A stretch of DNA of 51,807 nt, taken from contig PMBV01000094.1 of NCBI GenBank assembly GCA_003153055.1, forward strand, positions 1 through 51,807, in the 5' to 3' direction. This stretch comes from Myxococcales bacterium. Lineage in GTDB: Bacteria; Myxococcota; Myxococcia; Myxococcales; Myxococcaceae. The position numbers were made by a program, and so were the translations under genes. Of this stretch, positions 8,393 through 16,693 are shown piece after piece. The notes beneath the pieces were generated by a model. The model saw only the letters and a list, made by a program, of their open reading frames with translations, was not told the DNA's origin and ran no database searches. How positions within the stretch are numbered: the stretch's first letter is position 1; each line of letters begins with the position of its first letter.

Positions 8393-8476
8393 TCAAAGGT
8401 AGGGAGCACACCGATGGACGCCGAACGGTGACCACTCTGAGACTGCGTCAGTTGATGCATTGAGCGAGGCGTGAGG

Positions 8477-8484
8477 TACACTGC
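8477..8484 (+). promoter_or_regulatory. candidate -10 element TACACTGC upstream of kinase gene
   Basis: TACACTGC within TGAGGTACACTGCC lies about 16 nt upstream of the GTG/ATG pair at 8500/8503. TTGATG at 8452-8457 would be a -35 with a long 19-nt spacer. TGAGGTACAC also occurs at 27047-27056 before dtd. Confidence 0.28.
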
Positions 8485-8499
8485 CCTCGCTTCGCCGAC

Positions 8500-9684
8500 G
8501 TGATGGTGCACGACCGTGCAGAAGCCCAACAGGGGGCGATGTTGTCAGCCGAGAATCAGGGGCCTTACCCAAGCTTCGGTCGGTTCCGCTTGGTGCAGCG
8601 CCTCGCGGCTGGCGGAATGGCGCAGCTCTACCTCGCGGCCATCGACGGCCCCGACGGCTTCTCGAAGGCGTGCGTGGTGAAGACCATGCTGCCCGAGTTG
8701 TCGAGCAGCGCCGAGTTCAGCAGCATGTTCATCACCGAAGCCAAGGTGGCGGCGATGCTGAATCACCCGAACATCGTCGCGGTCTACGACTTCGGGAAAC
8801 TCGGCGACCAGTACTTCCTCGCGCTCGAGTACGTCGAGGGCCGCTCGCTCCACGAGTTATTGCAGGCCGCCGCCCGTGCCCGCATCTCCCTGGGTCCACA
8901 GGTCGCGCTGGCGGTCGGCGCGGCGATGTGCGACGCGATGACGTACGTGGAGGAGTTCCAGACTCCCGACGGCACCCCGCTCAAGCTGGTGCACCGCGAC
9001 CTGTCTCCGGGCAACGTCCTCATCTCGACCCGGGGAGTGGTGAAGCTGACCGACTTCGGCGTGGTGAAGGTCGGGTCGGCCACTGATCACACCGCGGTGG
9101 GCGTCATCAAGGGCAAGTACGACTACATGTCGCCGGAGCAGATCCACGCGATGCCGCTCGACCACCGCTCCGACATCTTCTCTCTGGGCATCGTGCTGTA
9201 CGAGGCGGCCACCCAGCGGCGGCTGTTTCGACGCCCGACGGTGGCAGAGACAGTCTTGGCGGTGGGGTCGGCGGTGGTGCCGCCACCACGATCTTTCATG
9301 CCCGACTTCCCCGAAGATCTGGAGCGCGTGCTGCTCAAGGCCTTGGCGCAAGCGCCGGCTCATCGGTACCAGAGCTTCCGCGACCTGGGCGCCGAGCTCG
9401 AGCGCGTGCGGGCGAGCCGCGGCTGGGTCGCCGGGCCATCGACCCTCGCGTGCCTCTTGAGCTCCCTGTCGGGGCCTGCCCCCGGAGCCTTCGAGCCCGC
9501 GCTGGCGACCGGCAAGAGCGTCGGTCTGGCGGAGGCACGGGGCCTGGTGCCCCCGCTCGAGATCGATTCGGTCACCCCACCCAAGACAGAGGCAGCCCGT
9601 GCGCCGTGGGGCAAAGGGGAGTTCGCCCTGGGCGCCGTGGCCCTGATGCTCCTGGGGCTCATCACCTGGTTCCTCATCGAGTGA
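8500..9684 (+). CDS. Ser/Thr protein kinase, tail-anchored (paralogue of the kinase at 14455)
   Basis: A Hanks-type kinase that phosphorylates proteins on Ser/Thr. The kinase domain spans about residues 27-300. It has a Gly-rich loop LAAGGMAQLYLA, an invariant Lys in VVKTM, catalytic HRDLSPGN, metal-binding DFGVVK and YMSPEQ in place of APE. All essential residues are present. A variable linker leads to a single C-terminal helix (GAVALMLLGLITWF) with almost nothing after it, so the kinase is cytoplasmic and tail-anchored without an external sensor. Starts GTG 8500, ATG 8503 and ATG 8539 (AGGGGG just upstream) are all possible. It heads an apparent operon with a PEGA protein, a TonB receptor and a lipoprotein. 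Confidence 0.93.
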   Translation: MMVHDRAEAQQGAMLSAENQGPYPSFGRFRLVQRLAAGGMAQLYLAAIDGPDGFSKACVVKTMLPELSSSAEFSSMFITEAKVAAMLNHPNIVAVYDFGKLGDQYFLALEYVEGRSLHELLQAAARARISLGPQVALAVGAAMCDAMTYVEEFQTPDGTPLKLVHRDLSPGNVLISTRGVVKLTDFGVVKVGSATDHTAVGVIKGKYDYMSPEQIHAMPLDHRSDIFSLGIVLYEAATQRRLFRRPTVAETVLAVGSAVVPPPRSFMPDFPEDLERVLLKALAQAPAHRYQSFRDLGAELERVRASRGWVAGPSTLACLLSSLSGPAPGAFEPALATGKSVGLAEARGLVPPLEIDSVTPPKTEAARAPWGKGEFALGAVALMLLGLITWFLIE

Positions 9685-9689
9685 GGTCT

Positions 9690-10739
9690 ATGGAGCCCAA
9701 GTCAATCCGCAGCGTCTTGTTGCTGGTCGTGTTGGCGCTCGGGGTCATCCTCGGCGTGGTGGTCGTCAAGCGCGCCACTCGCAAGGCCCCGGCAGCCCCC
9801 GTCGCCTCCACTGCCCCCGCGACCGAGCGGCCCGAGAATCACCCCGTCGGAGACAAGGCGTTGGTGCGGGTGCAGCGGGCCGGCGCCGTCACGGCCATCG
9901 AGAAGGGCGACTACGCCAGCGCGATCGCCACGCTGTCGGGCATCGTCAAGGGGGGCAACGGGCTGGGCGACGAGGTCGAGCTGCTCCGCGTCGCCAAGGA
10001 GCTCGAGGAAAAGTACCGCGAGCCCTCGCCCAAGGCGGTGGCCGCCAAGCCCGCGGCCGCGCCGGCGCCCCCGCCTACGCCTACGCCTACGCCCACCGCG
10101 AGCCCTGCGAAGCCGCCTCCACCCAAGAAACCGCCAGCCCGGCCCGTCGCCAAGGCCACGGCCGAACGACCGGAGCGGGCCGAGCCCACCACCGGGCTGC
10201 TCCTGGTGACGTCGGTGCCCACCGGGCTCTCGGTGGAGCTCGACGGCAAGCGGGCCGACAACACTCCGCTCAGGCGCCGTCTCGACGTGGGGCCTCACGA
10301 GGTGATCGTTCGCCGGAGTGACGGCCAGACCTTCAGGCGCCTCGTCACCGTGGAGGAGGACGGCATCGCCACCGTCGACGCCGACCTGGGCGAGCCTCCG
10401 CCGCCACCCGAGCCCAAGCCGACCCCACTCGAGACGGCACCGAAGCCCACGCCGCCTCCTCCCGAGGACCAACGAGCCGTGACCCCTCCACCAGCGACGG
10501 GCAGCCCGTCCGCCGCCGCGGCCCATGCTCCGGGCCTGGTCGGCGAGGTGCTGGTGCTCCAGGGCGGTTTGGTGGGTGACGTGTACATCGGAGGAGTCGC
10601 CTACGGGCCACCCCCGGTGCTGGCCAAGGGCATCACCGAGGGAGAGGCGACCGTCGAGCTGAGGAGCGACGGGAACGTCAAGCGACGGAAGGTGGTGACG
10701 GTCGAGGCGGGCCATCGGATCAACGTTCAGTTCCGGTAG
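9690..10739 (+). CDS. membrane-anchored PEGA-domain protein
   Basis: A 349-residue protein that begins at the ATG 5 nt after the kinase stop, with GAGG overlapping that stop as ribosome site. One N-terminal helix (SVLLLVVLALGVILGVVVV) anchors it. A short helical repeat follows (AIEKGDYASAIATLSG, TPR-like). Two Pro/Ala/Thr-rich linkers separate a PEGA domain (LLVTSVPTGLSVELDGKRAD to VDADLGE) from a second PEGA-like beta domain at the C-terminus (GDVYIGGVAYGPPPVLAKG). PEGA domains are surface or wall-interacting beta modules often fused to kinases. Here the unit is a separate gene and may act as the external part of the sensorless upstream kinase. Confidence 0.82.
   Translation: MEPKSIRSVLLLVVLALGVILGVVVVKRATRKAPAAPVASTAPATERPENHPVGDKALVRVQRAGAVTAIEKGDYASAIATLSGIVKGGNGLGDEVELLRVAKELEEKYREPSPKAVAAKPAAAPAPPPTPTPTPTASPAKPPPPKKPPARPVAKATAERPERAEPTTGLLLVTSVPTGLSVELDGKRADNTPLRRRLDVGPHEVIVRRSDGQTFRRLVTVEEDGIATVDADLGEPPPPPEPKPTPLETAPKPTPPPPEDQRAVTPPPATGSPSAAAAHAPGLVGEVLVLQGGLVGDVYIGGVAYGPPPVLAKGITEGEATVELRSDGNVKRRKVVTVEAGHRINVQFR
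10074..10091 (+). repeat. three tandem CCTACG hexamers
   Basis: Three exact tandem copies of CCTACG encode the Pro-Thr repeat of the PEGA protein linker, followed by a degenerate CCCACC copy. Such repeats can change in number by slippage in whole codon pairs and keep the frame. Confidence 0.7.
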
Positions 10740-10771
10740 CTCGAGCATCCACAGCATTTCGAGGAGACTTC

Positions 10772-12982
10772 ATGCTGAGCGCGAGGGTAGGCATCGTCGT
10801 CGTTTCAGTCGCTCTGACAGCGAGCGCGTGGGCCCAGAGCCCCAAGGGGTCCGATCAGGCCGAGCTCGATCAGGCGCTGGTCGACCAGGAGCGCAACCGG
10901 GAAACGCGCATTGCCTCGGGCCAAGACGAGAGCCGGGCGCTGGCGGCGGCGAACATCACCACCGTCTCCTACGAGGCCATCGCCCAGCGGGGCTACCGCT
11001 CCCTGGCCGACCTCCTGCGAGACGTGGTGGGCGTCTACGTCATCGATGACAACGTGCTCCCGGCGGTGAGCGTCCGCGGCGTCTCGGGCGGCGTGCGCGC
11101 GGGGACCCGCATCGTCCGCATCATGATCAACGGCGTGGCGGTGAACTTCCGGCCCGACCTCACGGCCTTCATCGGCCCCGAGTTCATTCCCCTGACGATG
11201 GTGGAGCGGGTGGAGATCGCCCTGGGCCCCCTGTCGGCGCTCTACGGCGCCAACGCCTTCCTCGCCACCATCAACGTCGTCACCCGCACCCAGACCGGTG
11301 GCACGCTGGTGGCCGAGGGCACGCTGCGGGCCCACATGAACGGCTCGAACCTGGGCTACGGCGGCACGGTGGCTGGCGGCTACGAAGAGAAGTCGCACGC
11401 GCTGCTCATCGCCGTGAGCGCCGACCGCTTCGATCGCTCGGGGCTCACCATACAGCCCACCTTCTCGACCCAAGATGCCACGCGACCTCCGTACAGCGCC
11501 TTCCTCGGCAGATCGTCGCAGCACGACGTCGCCCAGCCGCTGTCGGTCTTCGCCCAGTATGCCGCCTGGAGTGACCAGCTGGGCCGGCTCAGCTTCCAGG
11601 GAGGGATCCAGCACCTCGACTCGATGGCCGAGTTCCAACTCGCCTCGGTGCTCACCCACCAGAGCCGGGTCGAGCTCGAGAATGACTTCGCCTCGCTGCG
11701 CTACGAGAAGCCGCTGGGCACCATCGCGGCCCTCGACGCCACCCTGGGTTGGTCGCGGGGCATACCCCTGGGCGACGAGAAGCTCTTCCTCACCGGCACC
11801 TCGAACTCGTATTACACCCGCAACTTCCGCGCCTGGGGCCTCGACGGGCAGTTCAACTTCTCGATCTCGCCGTTCGACACGGTGCTGCTGTCCCTCAAGG
11901 CCGGAATCGACTTCTCCCTCGACTTCGAGAGCGCGCTCTCGTTCACCGAGGTCATCCTCGCGCCCACCGCCGGCTCGGGCCAGACCGTGGGCACGCGCAT
12001 CAACCCGGTCTTCCCCGGCAACGACCCCCAGAGCTTCATGATGTCTGACGTGGGCATCCCGCTGCAGCTCGTCTTCAGCCCCCAGAAGAGCGGGCCGTGG
12101 TCGCGGGTACGCCTCACGCTCAACGGCCGCCTCGACTTCTTCAACTACTTCCTCCCCCAGTATTCCTGGCGGGCCGGCCTCGCCTGGGCGCCCAACGATC
12201 AGCTGAGCATCAAGTTGGTGGGCGGGCGAGCCTTCCAGGCCCCCTCGGGCGTGATGCTGTTCGCCCAGCCCAACTTCGGCACCGCCAGCAACGTCAGCGG
12301 GAACCTGATTCGAACCAACCAGGAGCTGGTCGGCACTCCGAAGCTGAAGCCCCAGGTGGTCAACAGCGTCGAGCTGGTGGCCAGCGCGCAGATCGTTCGG
12401 CGGCTGGGCGTCGAGGCGTCGATCTTCGGCCAGGTGGTGGACGACCTCATTCAGTTCGCCCGTGCTGGCGCCGACTTCAAGGCCGTCAACCAGGGCCGGG
12501 TAGCGACCGCCGGGCTCGAGCTCTCGGCCAACCTCACCCTGGGCCGACTCGGCGTGTTCGCCCAGGGCAGCTTCCAGCGCACGCTCCTGGCCGAGAACCC
12601 CAACCTCATCATCGAGGCCGACCGCCCTGATCTCAGCCTCTCGCCCACCGCCTTCCCCAACGTGATGGGCGTGGCCGGCGTCAACGTGGCGGTGCCCGAG
12701 GCCTTCCTCAACTTCAACGCCCGCGTCCGCGGGGTCGGCCCCCGTGGCTCGACCCAGTCGAACTCGCTGCTGAACAACGGGCCTTACGAGCTGCCCGGCT
12801 ATGTGCACGTGGACTTCTCCATCTCGACGGTGGGGCTCAACTTCCTCGGGGGCTCGCAGACCTCCTTCGCCTTCACCATGCGCAACGTACTCGACGTGCG
12901 CGAGTCCGAGCCGGCCTATGGCGGCTTCGACATTCCCGGGGCTGGCCGAACCATGATGCTCGAGCTCAAGCAGAGCTACTGA
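10772..12982 (+). CDS. TonB-dependent outer-membrane receptor
   Basis: A 736-residue protein with a signal peptide (VGIVVVSVALTASAWA). The plug domain spans about residues 55-165: ITTVSYEAIAQRGYRSLADL, VSVRGVSGG, IMINGVAVN, MVERVEIALGPLSALYGANA. A 22-strand-type beta-barrel runs to a C-terminal Tyr. Such receptors import chelated metals, vitamins or glycans using the TonB-ExbBD proton-motive link; none of those partners is in the window. A clear TonB box before the plug was not seen. GAGGAG at 10761-10766 is a good ribosome site. It lies between a kinase/PEGA pair and a binding-protein-like lipoprotein, suggesting a joint uptake or sensing unit. The ligand is unknown. Confidence 0.93.
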   Translation: MLSARVGIVVVSVALTASAWAQSPKGSDQAELDQALVDQERNRETRIASGQDESRALAAANITTVSYEAIAQRGYRSLADLLRDVVGVYVIDDNVLPAVSVRGVSGGVRAGTRIVRIMINGVAVNFRPDLTAFIGPEFIPLTMVERVEIALGPLSALYGANAFLATINVVTRTQTGGTLVAEGTLRAHMNGSNLGYGGTVAGGYEEKSHALLIAVSADRFDRSGLTIQPTFSTQDATRPPYSAFLGRSSQHDVAQPLSVFAQYAAWSDQLGRLSFQGGIQHLDSMAEFQLASVLTHQSRVELENDFASLRYEKPLGTIAALDATLGWSRGIPLGDEKLFLTGTSNSYYTRNFRAWGLDGQFNFSISPFDTVLLSLKAGIDFSLDFESALSFTEVILAPTAGSGQTVGTRINPVFPGNDPQSFMMSDVGIPLQLVFSPQKSGPWSRVRLTLNGRLDFFNYFLPQYSWRAGLAWAPNDQLSIKLVGGRAFQAPSGVMLFAQPNFGTASNVSGNLIRTNQELVGTPKLKPQVVNSVELVASAQIVRRLGVEASIFGQVVDDLIQFARAGADFKAVNQGRVATAGLELSANLTLGRLGVFAQGSFQRTLLAENPNLIIEADRPDLSLSPTAFPNVMGVAGVNVAVPEAFLNFNARVRGVGPRGSTQSNSLLNNGPYELPGYVHVDFSISTVGLNFLGGSQTSFAFTMRNVLDVRESEPAYGGFDIPGAGRTMMLELKQSY

Positions 12983-12989
12983 GGTGACG

Positions 12990-14447
12990 ATGCGTACCGA
13001 ACTCCAAGTGCACCGGACCCTGGCCCCAGCGCGGTCGATCACCGTCGCCCTGGCCCTCTCGCTGGGCCTCGCCTCTGGGTGCCAGCCCACGGCCAAGAAC
13101 AAGAACACCATCGTGCTCGGGGCGATCCTCGACCGCACCGGCATCAACTCCGAGCTGTCCTGGGGCGACGCGATGATGCTGGCCGAGTCGCACGTCAACC
13201 TGGCGCTCGAAGAGGCCGGGTACAAAAACCTGGCCTTCCGCATACCCATCCGCGACTCGGCCGGCCTGGCCGACGCGGCGCTGCAGGAGGCCATCTCGCT
13301 GGTCAAGGTCGGGGTCAACGAGGGGCCAGCCAAGGCCCTGCTCCTGGCGACGTCTGACGAAGACCTCGCGGTGCACCGGCTCTATTACGACGCCGACACG
13401 AGCAACGATCTCTCGGTGCCCCTCATCTGCGCTTCGTGCACGTCGAGCTCGATCAACAGCCCGACCGTCTCGGTCCCCACCGACCTCGTGCAGCAGGCCG
13501 CCTGGCGCAACGGCGACAAGTGGAACTTCCGCGGCATCATGTCGACCAAGCTGGTGGCGAAGGTGCTCGCCTCACTGGTGGTCAAGAACGGCGACAGCAA
13601 CCACGACGGCAAGGTGAAGGTCTCGGTCTATTACGTCGACGACTCCTTCGGCGGTGGAGCCAAGAAGGACCTCGACGCCGAGCTGAAGACCCAGCTCGAC
13701 GGCGGCGCCCCCTACGTGCTCGAGGCCATCGCCCACCCACGCGACATCGACACCAACAGCTACCCCTGGGCCCAAGACGTCGGCAAGCTGATCGACACCC
13801 ACAACGAGACGACCGGCACCACCGACGGGCTGCCCGACATGGTGGTCTCGGCCAACCTGGTGCTGCAAGAATCGGCCTACACCCGGGCGTACAAGGAGTC
13901 GGGATCCACCATTCCCACGCTGCACTTCCACACCTTTCGCGCGTCGTCGGCCCTGCGAGCCATCGCCCAGCTGGCCGAGGGGGAACAGGGCGTGAGCCAC
14001 CTCTTGCTCGAAGACGACGACTCGGGGAACGTGTTCAAGCGCGACTACCAGCTCGCCTTCGGCACGCCCGTCGTCTACCGCGACGCCATCTACTACGACA
14101 CGGCGATGACCTTGATGCTCGGCGCCCTCAAGGCCACCATTCCCCTCGATGACCCCACCCAGGTGACTGGCACGCAGATCCGCGACGCCATGGTGACCAT
14201 GGCTCAAACCGCGAGCCAGGGCACCGTCGTTCGAACCGGAAAGGACGAGGTCGTCAAGGCCCTGACCGCGCTCCGCAAGGGGCTGCCCATCAACTACGAA
14301 GGAGCCTCCGGCCCGATGGATCTCGACGCCAACTTGAACGTGGTCGACAAGCTGGCCCGGTTTCAGGTGGTGAACGGCCTGTTCGAGGACATGGCCGTGT
14401 TCGACTGCGTGAAGGATCCGAGCTGTCCCAAGGTCAGCGGGCAGTGA
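12990..14447 (+). CDS. lipoprotein with type I periplasmic-binding (LIVBP-like) fold
   Basis: A 485-residue protein. The ATG at 12990 is chosen over the GTG at 12984 because GAGG (12981-12984) then sits at the right distance. The signal peptide ends at LASGC, a likely lipobox. The mature part starts with a strand typical of Leu/Ile/Val-binding proteins (NTIVLGAILDRTGINSELSW) followed by a two-lobed layout. Cys pairs (ICASCTSS, FDCVKDPSC) may form disulfides. No ABC permease accompanies it. Placement 7 nt after the TonB receptor stop suggests it receives or senses the receptor ligand at the membrane. Confidence 0.82.
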   Translation: MRTELQVHRTLAPARSITVALALSLGLASGCQPTAKNKNTIVLGAILDRTGINSELSWGDAMMLAESHVNLALEEAGYKNLAFRIPIRDSAGLADAALQEAISLVKVGVNEGPAKALLLATSDEDLAVHRLYYDADTSNDLSVPLICASCTSSSINSPTVSVPTDLVQQAAWRNGDKWNFRGIMSTKLVAKVLASLVVKNGDSNHDGKVKVSVYYVDDSFGGGAKKDLDAELKTQLDGGAPYVLEAIAHPRDIDTNSYPWAQDVGKLIDTHNETTGTTDGLPDMVVSANLVLQESAYTRAYKESGSTIPTLHFHTFRASSALRAIAQLAEGEQGVSHLLLEDDDSGNVFKRDYQLAFGTPVVYRDAIYYDTAMTLMLGALKATIPLDDPTQVTGTQIRDAMVTMAQTASQGTVVRTGKDEVVKALTALRKGLPINYEGASGPMDLDANLNVVDKLARFQVVNGLFEDMAVFDCVKDPSCPKVSGQ

Positions 14448-14454
14448 CGCGCCC

Positions 14455-16536
14455 TCAGCTCGGCAGGGCGAGCAGCCAGACCAAGACGAACAGCATCGCC
14501 AACGCCAGCGCGACGAGGCCCAGCTCGACAGGGCCGAGACGGGCGGCCGGCGCGGGCTTGGCTGAATTTCCGCTGGCGATCTCGGGCGGAGGCAGGGGGC
14601 CTTCGTCGGGCCCTGCAGGCATGAGCCCTGACGCGGTGCCGGCGTAGGCCCCGACGGCGACCCCTCCGGGGAACAACGCCTGAACCAAGGAGGCCAGCTC
14701 GCGGCTGCTCGACGTCCAGTTGCGCGACAGGCGAAACACATCGAGCGCCTGGCCCAACTCGGCGAAGGTCTGGAACCGATCCTCCCGCCGGAGCGAGAGT
14801 GCCTTGAGGAGGATCTTCTCGAACTGCGGCGGGAACGAAGGCAAGAACTCGGTGGGCGGACGGACCTGGGCGTGGGCCACGGCGGCGATGGTGTCGGCCA
14901 GGGAGCGCCGGCGGAACAGCGCCACGCCGGTGGCGACCTCGTACAGCACCACGCCCAGCGAGAAGATGTCGCTCCGGTGATCGATGGGCTCGGCGCGGAT
15001 CTGCTCCGGCGACATGTAGGGATACTTGCCCTTCACCACTCCAGCCGCGGTCGCGCTCAGGTTGAGCTCGGTCTTCACGATGCCGAAGTCAGTCAGCTTC
15101 GCCACCCCGCCAGCCGAGATGAGAATGTTGCCCGTCGTCAGATCTCGATGCACCAGGTTGAGCGGCCGCCCGTCGGGCCCCTTGAGCGCCTGGGCATACC
15201 CCATGGCATCACACATCTGCGCGCCGATGGTGATGGCGAAGCGAGGCCCCAGCGTCATGCCGGCCCGGTACGCCTCCCGCAGCACCTGCTGGAGGCTGGC
15301 GCCCTTCACATACTCCATGGCCAAAAAGTACCGGCCACCCTCTCGACCGAAGTCGTAGACCTGCACGATGTTCGGGTGATGGAGCAGCGCCGCCACCTTG
15401 GCTTCGTCAACAAACATCTCGTTGAAGTCCGGCAACACCGCGAACTCGGGGAGAATCGTCTTCACCACGCATTGCTTGGAGAACCCATCGGGGCCGTCCA
15501 GCGAGGCGAGGTACAGCTGAGCCATGCCTCCCACCGCCAGGTGTTGCACCAGCCGATACTTCCCGAACATGCCCAGAGTCTCCAGCTCCGAAGGCTTGGG
15601 TTCTGGCGAGGCGCGAGTCTGGAATGGGACTGGGCTCTGGCCCAGAAGGACCTCCTCCCGCGTCTCGGCGAGGGGCTCCTTGGTGCGCGCGGGTCGGGTG
15701 GGCAGCGCCGGCGGCGAGCTCGACGACATCGAGAGCGGAGACACCGCCGCGTTGGACGGCGGAGGCGGCAGGCTCGGAACCCGCGCCACGCCAGCGCTCG
15801 AGCTCACCGAGCCGACCCCGGTGCTCGTCGGGCGCGGTGAGGCAGCTGGAAACAACCCAGGGTCCGTATCGGCAGCTCTGCTCGCCGTGTGCGAGAGCGC
15901 CCGCACCGGGGGCGCCCGACCTACCGCGGCCGACGGAGGGAGCCTCGCCCCCGTGCGATCAGCGAACGGCGACCCACCCGAGGTGTCTGGCCCTCTCGAG
16001 GTGACCGCCGAGAACGACCGGCGAATGCCAGACTTGGTCGCGGCCAGCTCGACGGCCGAGAGGTGCGGCTGGGTCATCGGGGCCGGATCCACCTCGATCT
16101 TCGGGTGGAGCGTGGAGGCCATCGAGCGGGCACCCGAGGGCTCGGCGGGAATGCCGGCCGTCAGCGTCGTACGCGTTGGCGGGCGCCCGACTCCGGTCGA
16201 CCGAAGGCCCGGCACGCCGCGGCTCCCCGTCGACGCGTCAGCCGGCGAGGCGGGAGGCCCACCCGTCACCGCCACCGACGGCTCCTTCAGCGGAGGCACC
16301 GGAGAAATCGTCGACGGCGGCCGGAGGTTCTCGCCAGGCGGCACCAGGGCCGGCTCGATGGCGGTCGAAGGGAAATTCAGCTGCTCCCACGGCTCGGGAG
16401 CCAGCGGATCCTTGCCGCCGAGCGCGGCCAGCGGGTCCGGAGGCACCAGACTCGCGCCGAGGTCGTCTGATTCGAAGTCAACATCGTCGCTACCAGCCGC
16501 CCCTTTTTCTGCTTTCACTTGCCGCTCGTCAGGCAT
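14455..16536 (-). CDS. Ser/Thr protein kinase with long disordered N-terminus, tail-anchored
   Basis: A 693-residue Hanks-type kinase. Residues 1 to about 325 are Pro/Ser/Ala/Thr-rich low-complexity sequence. The kinase domain (about 327-600) carries LAVGGMAQLYLA, the Lys in VVKTI, HRDLTTGN, DFGIVK and YMSPEQ. One C-terminal helix (VELGLVALALAMLFVLVWLL) anchors it. The catalytic domain is strikingly like the kinase at 8500 (shared GPDGFSK-CVVKT, VYDFG, MCDAM, IDHRSDIFSLG), so the two are paralogues. It converges on the lipoprotein gene with 7 nt between stops. The disordered Ser/Thr region is a likely autophosphorylation platform, which is inference. The stretch upstream is unusually AT-rich for this genome. 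Confidence 0.93.
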   Translation of the reverse strand: MPDERQVKAEKGAAGSDDVDFESDDLGASLVPPDPLAALGGKDPLAPEPWEQLNFPSTAIEPALVPPGENLRPPSTISPVPPLKEPSVAVTGGPPASPADASTGSRGVPGLRSTGVGRPPTRTTLTAGIPAEPSGARSMASTLHPKIEVDPAPMTQPHLSAVELAATKSGIRRSFSAVTSRGPDTSGGSPFADRTGARLPPSAAVGRAPPVRALSHTASRAADTDPGLFPAASPRPTSTGVGSVSSSAGVARVPSLPPPPSNAAVSPLSMSSSSPPALPTRPARTKEPLAETREEVLLGQSPVPFQTRASPEPKPSELETLGMFGKYRLVQHLAVGGMAQLYLASLDGPDGFSKQCVVKTILPEFAVLPDFNEMFVDEAKVAALLHHPNIVQVYDFGREGGRYFLAMEYVKGASLQQVLREAYRAGMTLGPRFAITIGAQMCDAMGYAQALKGPDGRPLNLVHRDLTTGNILISAGGVAKLTDFGIVKTELNLSATAAGVVKGKYPYMSPEQIRAEPIDHRSDIFSLGVVLYEVATGVALFRRRSLADTIAAVAHAQVRPPTEFLPSFPPQFEKILLKALSLRREDRFQTFAELGQALDVFRLSRNWTSSSRELASLVQALFPGGVAVGAYAGTASGLMPAGPDEGPLPPPEIASGNSAKPAPAARLGPVELGLVALALAMLFVLVWLLALPS

Positions 16537-16600
16537 GTTAACTCAGAACCTCAATCGGGTCATGAAATCACATACACACGCCCACAACCGGAGAAGCAAT

Positions 16601-16606
16601 AGTATA
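16601..16606 (-). promoter_or_regulatory. candidate -10 TATACT for the second kinase
   Basis: On the minus strand TATACT lies about 65 nt upstream of the kinase ATG at 16536, in the most AT-rich patch of the neighbourhood. No matching -35 was found, so this is a weak call. Confidence 0.22.
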
Positions 16607-16693
16607 CAGGAAGAACGCCGCCTTCGCAGCTCCGAAGGGGCCGACGGGCGACGATGTTGCGATCCCCCCCCCATCTCGTGCGATGGTACTGGA

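Noticed and set aside
10805..13333. Long minus-strand open frame of 842 codons opposite the TonB receptor
   Set aside because: It is antisense to a clear receptor with signal peptide and plug motifs. Its composition (Glu/Arg/Ala/Gly repeats) is that of a GC-rich shadow frame.
15524..16693. Plus-strand upstream extension of the PQ-loop-like gene
   Set aside because: It reads through the reverse of the second kinase gene; the encoded peptide is low complexity. The membrane protein begins sensibly at 16694.
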